NCBI GenBank assembly: GCA_046484585.1
Contig: JAWOIQ010000112.1
Location: 1-53,774 of the forward strand
Length of the DNA stretch: 53,774 nt
DNA from: JAGXFP01 sp046484585
GTDB lineage: Bacteria; Desulfobacterota; Desulfobulbia; Desulfobulbales; JAGXFP01
Direction of reading: 5' to 3'
The stretch's first letter is position 1. Each line of letters starts with the position of its first letter. The notes beneath the pieces are model-generated. The model was given only the letters and a program-made list of their open reading frames with translations, did no database searches and was not told the DNA's origin. The translations under genes and the position numbers were made by a program. This document shows positions 50,217 to 53,774 of the stretch, piece by piece.

Positions 50217-50501
50217 ACTTGGGGTACCGCGTCGGCAACTCGTTGATATACCATTAGTATTATCAACATCGTTGCCGCCTTGCATCTGCACCGTTCTCGA
50301 ACGCTCACGGATTCAGGTTATTGTCCTTGAATATCGACCGATAAACAATTTTTTTTCAAACAACCGATGAAATTATCGGGCTGAATAGGCATATTATAAA
50401 TAACCATACCAAATCGTTTAAGCCAAATCCGGGAAAGTCGAGGTGAGCTTTCTCCTGACCGGGAAGGAAGGCAAAAAACGGCAGATATTTTATATTTTAA
50501 C

Positions 50502-50530
50502 TTGCCGGAAACGAACTTCTGTTTTATACT
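50502..50530 (+). promoter_or_regulatory. Sigma-70 type promoter for the sigma factor gene
   Basis: TTGCCG and TATACT are separated by 17 bases. The -10 box is 63 bases before the GTG start. The consensus fit and position make this the likely promoter of the rpoD-like/comEC unit. Confidence 0.6.
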
Positions 50531-50593
50531 GTAGAGTTCTGGCTCACGCCTGTCAAAAAGCAAATTCCAACCTTTTAGAGGAGTATTATTCCA

Positions 50594-51937
50594 GTGTTTG
50601 AAGATATCGAAAAGAAGCTTCTGAAAGTTGGTCGAACCACAGGTTATGTCTCAATCACCTATCTTAACGCCATCGTCCCCGAAGAGAAAGACCCCAAGTT
50701 CGTTGATCAAATTTTCGCTTTCCTGGCTAAAAACAAGATTAAAATCATCAGCCAGCAAGAACTTTGCGAGCGGAAGGCCGAAGCGGCCAAAGCCAATGGC
50801 GGAATCTTCGACGACAGCGAAGGTGAGCCGGTTCCCGGCGAGGAGGTCCTTGAACCGGTCTCCGCGACCAAGGATGAAGATTCTCCGGAAATCGAGGAAA
50901 CCACTACCACCTATCTCCGGGAGATGGGGCAGTTCGCTCTTTTGACCCCCGAAGAGGAAGAAAAGTACAGCAAGGCGATCCGACAGGGCTTTGACGCCAT
51001 CATCGAGGGAATTCGCGCCGACGACACGGAGGCGCCCGGAATGATCAACCTGGTTGAACGCATCGCTCTCTGGGAAAAACGCGATCCCACTCTGAAGCCG
51101 AAGAAACAGCATCTCAATTTCATGAACAAATCGGTTGAGGCGTGCTGCGAGGTCCATGCCGAATTCCCGTGCCTGCGCGAACTCCATTACAAACTTTCAA
51201 TGTACACCCGATCGATCGAACAGGCCAAGGACGCCATGATCAAGGCCAATCTTCGCCTGGTGGTGAGTATCGCCAAACGTTACATGCACCAGGGCCTTAC
51301 CCTGGCCGATCTCATCCAGGAGGGCAACCTCGGCCTGATGCGGGCGGTCTTCCGCTTCGATTACACCAAGGGCAACAAGTTCAGCACCTACGCGAGCTGG
51401 TGGATCAGACAGGCCATCACCCGGGCGATTCTCGACAAGACCCGGACCATCCGGCTGCCGGTTCACTTTCTTGAGCTGCGCAGCCAGTTTTTCAAGGCCT
51501 TCTACTCACTCCTCAAGGAACTGGGCCGCGAACCGACTCCGGTGGAGATTTCCGAGAAAACCGGTCTGCCGATGGACAAGATCCTGGCCATCCTCGAAGC
51601 CTCACGTGAACCGATCTCCCTTGAGACTCCGGTCGGCGACGACGACAGCACCCTGGGCGATTTTCTTGAGAACCAGGAGTCGATTTCACCCTTCGAAGCC
51701 GTCAAGAACCATGAACTGGCCGAACGGGTAACCGGCATCCTCTCCACCTTGAGCCCCCGGGAGGAGAAAATCATCCGCCTGCGCTTCGGAATCGGCGAAA
51801 ATGCCGAATACACCCTCGAAGAGATCGGCAAACGTTTCAATGTGTCGCGGGAGCGGATCAGGCAGATCGAGAAAAAGGCCCTGAACCGGCTCCGCCATTC
51901 CAGCCGCCGGGAAAAACTCAAGAACTTCCTTGATTGA
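50594..51937 (+). CDS. rpoD: RpoD-like sigma-70 factor
   Basis: A 447-residue sigma factor. A region 1.1-like N-terminus (TGYVSITYLNAIVPEEKDP) and region 1.2 (TTTYLREMGQFALLTPEEEE) precede region 2 (ANLRLVVSIAKRYMHQGLTL, GNKFSTYASWWIRQAITRAI, TRTIRLPVHF), region 3 and region 4 (VSRERIRQIEKKALNRLRH). It is shorter than E. coli RpoD because the non-conserved region is small. The DKTRTIRLPVH wording is closer to group 2 than to classic primary factors, so it could be a second RpoD. dnaG is not adjacent. The start is GTG with GAGGAG 11 bases upstream. Confidence 0.82.
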   Translation: MFEDIEKKLLKVGRTTGYVSITYLNAIVPEEKDPKFVDQIFAFLAKNKIKIISQQELCERKAEAAKANGGIFDDSEGEPVPGEEVLEPVSATKDEDSPEIEETTTTYLREMGQFALLTPEEEEKYSKAIRQGFDAIIEGIRADDTEAPGMINLVERIALWEKRDPTLKPKKQHLNFMNKSVEACCEVHAEFPCLRELHYKLSMYTRSIEQAKDAMIKANLRLVVSIAKRYMHQGLTLADLIQEGNLGLMRAVFRFDYTKGNKFSTYASWWIRQAITRAILDKTRTIRLPVHFLELRSQFFKAFYSLLKELGREPTPVEISEKTGLPMDKILAILEASREPISLETPVGDDDSTLGDFLENQESISPFEAVKNHELAERVTGILSTLSPREEKIIRLRFGIGENAEYTLEEIGKRFNVSRERIRQIEKKALNRLRHSSRREKLKNFLD

Positions 51938-53774
51938 GCGATCCGCAAGCGCAATCAATTCCCCCCTGGCCGTCCCGGCCCTTTTTTTCGCGGCCGGCAT
52001 CGCGGCCGGCCGCCATACCCCTTTACCCATAAGCGATCTTCACCTCTATCTGACCATGGCCGTTGCCGGTCTGGTGAATATATATCTGCTGGTCCGTCCC
52101 GTCCCGCTACTGCGGCCGCTGAGTATCGGACTGCTTTTTTTCATGGTCGGCCAGGCCCACATCCTTGCCGGCCAGCCGCTGCCGATCGACAAGCAGCTTG
52201 AATCCGCGGCCGATTCCGGCCGGGACGCAGTCTTCGTTGGAACCGTGCGGACCGCGCCGTCTTTTAACGGCGATAAGGGCAAGTTCATTGTCGATGTCGA
52301 CCGGCTCAAAAGCGATGACACCGCCATCCCGGTCAAGGCCCGGATTCTCATAAAAACAACCTTTCCCCCTCCGGAGCGGCTGGCCCCGGGCCAACGGCTG
52401 CTAATCAGGGCTTCATTGGCAAAGCCCTCTCCGCCCGGCACCCCGGGGACTTTCGACTACCGCCAATACCTCGCCGACCGGGGAATCCAACTCACCGGTT
52501 TTGTCCGATCGCCGGTCTATCTCGGCCCGACCGAGCCGACGTTTTCGCCCGCCAGCCAAATTAGTTCCTTGCACCATCTACCCCAGTATCTGAGACATAA
52601 AACCAATCTCTTTATCGACTCAACCGAACTGGCCCCGAAAGCAAAAGCCCTTTTTAAGGCGATCATCACCGGTCAGCGGGACAGTGTCCCAATTGAGGTC
52701 CTCGAAAATTTCAAGCGCAGCGGCGCCATCCACCTGCTGGCCATCTCCGGAATGCACATGGGGCTTTTGGCCCTGCTGAGCGGGCTCCTGATCAATGCCG
52801 TTCTGCACCGTTCGCCATGGCTGATGCTGCGCTGGTCAACCTGGAAAATTGCCGCGCTCCTGACCCTGCCGGTGATGGCCGGTTATGCCTTGATTTCGGG
52901 TTTGCAAGCGCCGGTGGTCCGGGCCTTCATCATGGCCACAATGCTGATCGGAGCGATTGTCCTGGACCGGCCGCGTTCACTCTTCAACGCCCTGGCCCTG
53001 GCCGCGCTTCTGATCCTTGCTTACGATCCAGGCGCCCTCTTCTCGGTATCGTTTCAACTTTCATTTACGGCGGTCGCGGCAATTATCCTCTTCTGCAATC
53101 GGTTCTCCGTAAGCAATGGCGCGGCGCCTCTGCAACAGACCCTGAGCGGCCGCTTTAGAATCTGGCTGGTGACCGGGTTTGCCGTCTCCCTGGTCGCGCT
53201 TCTCGCCACCGGACCGATAACCGTCTATAATTTCCGCCAGGTCTCACTGCTGGGGCCGATCTCAACCCTTCTGACCGCCCCCCTCCTCTGCTTCTGGGCC
53301 CTGCCGCTTGGCCTGAGCGCCGCCCTGTTGTCGGCCTGGCTGCCGACCGCGGCCGCAATCATTTTAAAGATCGGCGGCCTCGGTCTCCAGGGTGCGGACC
53401 TGATTACCGCCGCCCTGGCCGCCATCCCCTTCGGCTTCCACAATCTGCCGCCGCCGTCGCTGATCGGCCTGGCCCTTTATTATCTGCTCGGCATCAGCCT
53501 GCTGCTGCTCGGTTCAACCCGAACCGCCGGAATAGGCGTAAGCGATCACAGGGCACCGAATCTGCTGTGTTATCGGCCTGCTAATGTACACCAGTACACA
53601 TCGCAGGCCGATGCCTTGCATCTCCGGCACCCTGTAATCGCTTACTGGATGGGAGATGGGCCGAACCTTGGCGCCTTATCCCGTGATTGGTTACGAATAG
53701 GACTGGCCATGGCGATGATTTCTACAATCGCCTTGCCTAACCATATTTTTTCACGACCGAACGACGAGACCCTG
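51930..53774 (+). CDS. comEC: ComEC-type DNA uptake channel, partial, with inserted repeat
   Basis: A 615-codon frame open to the window end; the beta-lactamase-like C-terminus is beyond it. It starts at a TTG that overlaps the sigma factor stop by 8 bases; an ATG at 52056 would remove the first helix (PLAVPALFFAAGIAAG). Residues about 30-170 hold the DUF4131 OB domain. The competence domain follows with SGAIHLLAISGMHMGLLALL and QAPVVRAFIMATML, then many hydrophobic helices. Residues about 537-589 are encoded by palindromic element copy C, between the last core helix and a further helix (LRIGLAMAMISTIAL). ComEC moves single-stranded DNA across the inner membrane. Confidence 0.85.
   Translation, partial: MIERSASAINSPLAVPALFFAAGIAAGRHTPLPISDLHLYLTMAVAGLVNIYLLVRPVPLLRPLSIGLLFFMVGQAHILAGQPLPIDKQLESAADSGRDAVFVGTVRTAPSFNGDKGKFIVDVDRLKSDDTAIPVKARILIKTTFPPPERLAPGQRLLIRASLAKPSPPGTPGTFDYRQYLADRGIQLTGFVRSPVYLGPTEPTFSPASQISSLHHLPQYLRHKTNLFIDSTELAPKAKALFKAIITGQRDSVPIEVLENFKRSGAIHLLAISGMHMGLLALLSGLLINAVLHRSPWLMLRWSTWKIAALLTLPVMAGYALISGLQAPVVRAFIMATMLIGAIVLDRPRSLFNALALAALLILAYDPGALFSVSFQLSFTAVAAIILFCNRFSVSNGAAPLQQTLSGRFRIWLVTGFAVSLVALLATGPITVYNFRQVSLLGPISTLLTAPLLCFWALPLGLSAALLSAWLPTAAAIILKIGGLGLQGADLITAALAAIPFGFHNLPPPSLIGLALYYLLGISLLLLGSTRTAGIGVSDHRAPNLLCYRPANVHQYTSQADALHLRHPVIAYWMGDGPNLGALSRDWLRIGLAMAMISTIALPNHIFSRPNDETL
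53538..53694 (-). repeat. 157-bp palindromic element, copy C, inside comEC
   Basis: The - strand reads GTAACCAATCACGGGATAAG and ends GTGATCGCTTAC, and is closely similar to copy A across 157 bp. All three arms are recognisable. Its comEC-frame reading has no stop codon, so it is translated as about 52 residues of the channel protein. Confidence 0.88.

Larger units (their letters stand above)
50043..50593. other. Intergenic stretch between malQ and the sigma factor gene
   Basis: This space separates two divergent genes. It holds a pair of 26-bp tandem repeats and, further right, the candidate sigma-70 promoter of the sigma factor gene. No open frame looks real. The malQ promoter should lie in the left part but I could not resolve it. 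Confidence 0.5.

Overview
The window looks like a chromosomal segment of an anaerobic or facultative deltaproteobacterium-type organism (Desulfobacterota in the broad sense). This is inferred from the mix of TrmFO, a zinc-type adenylate kinase, a c-type diheme diguanylate cyclase, many PAS/Cys-motif signalling proteins and family 4 uracil-DNA glycosylase; no marker in the window fixes the genus. The core half (about 21.8-36.4 kb and 47.8-53.8 kb) is GC-rich, while the polysaccharide locus and parts of 36.4-42.5 kb are visibly AT-rich, as expected for acquired DNA.

Region 1 (1-21660) is a surface-polysaccharide (O-antigen type) locus, all on the + strand and tightly packed with many 4-base start/stop overlaps. 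It begins inside rfbF and continues with rfbG and rfbH (CDP-glucose to CDP-4-keto-3,6-dideoxyhexose), a short-chain epimerase/reductase, an FkbM methyltransferase, a tiny coupled ORF and a YerE-like thiamine-diphosphate enzyme. Together these suggest a branched CDP-3,6-dideoxysugar of the yersiniose type. Two tandem sulfotransferase-like genes, a glycosyltransferase fused to an acetyltransferase, a WbsX protein, eight more glycosyltransferases and two more methyltransferases follow. A dead glycosyltransferase tail lies near the right end.

Region 2 (21792-36413) is housekeeping and signalling: trmJ, adk, trmFO, a secreted M1-peptidase/ChaN/PDZ fusion, a membrane protein with a hybrid sensor kinase, a family 4 UDG, an MFS transporter and a diheme GGDEF protein. 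Its intergenic spaces are crowded with several unrelated repeat families, including a 157-bp palindromic element.

Region 3 (36414-42567) holds a small Cys protein, an intact IS1634-type element with 5-bp target duplications inserted exactly beside an older inverted fragment of the same IS, a PAS/CxxC protein, a lipoprotein and an S41 protease.

Region 4 (42568-47712) is a 5.1-kb integrative element bounded by 50-bp direct repeats of the 3' end of tRNA-Glu(CTC). It carries a tyrosine integrase, an AlpA-like regulator, winged-helix/replication-like proteins, iteron-like repeats and a P27-type small terminase, but no capsid, portal or large terminase gene. It resembles a minimal phage satellite.

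Region 5 (47793-53774) has a flavoprotein, malQ, an RpoD-like sigma factor and comEC, which runs off the window. A complete copy of the 157-bp palindromic element is embedded in comEC without breaking the reading frame.
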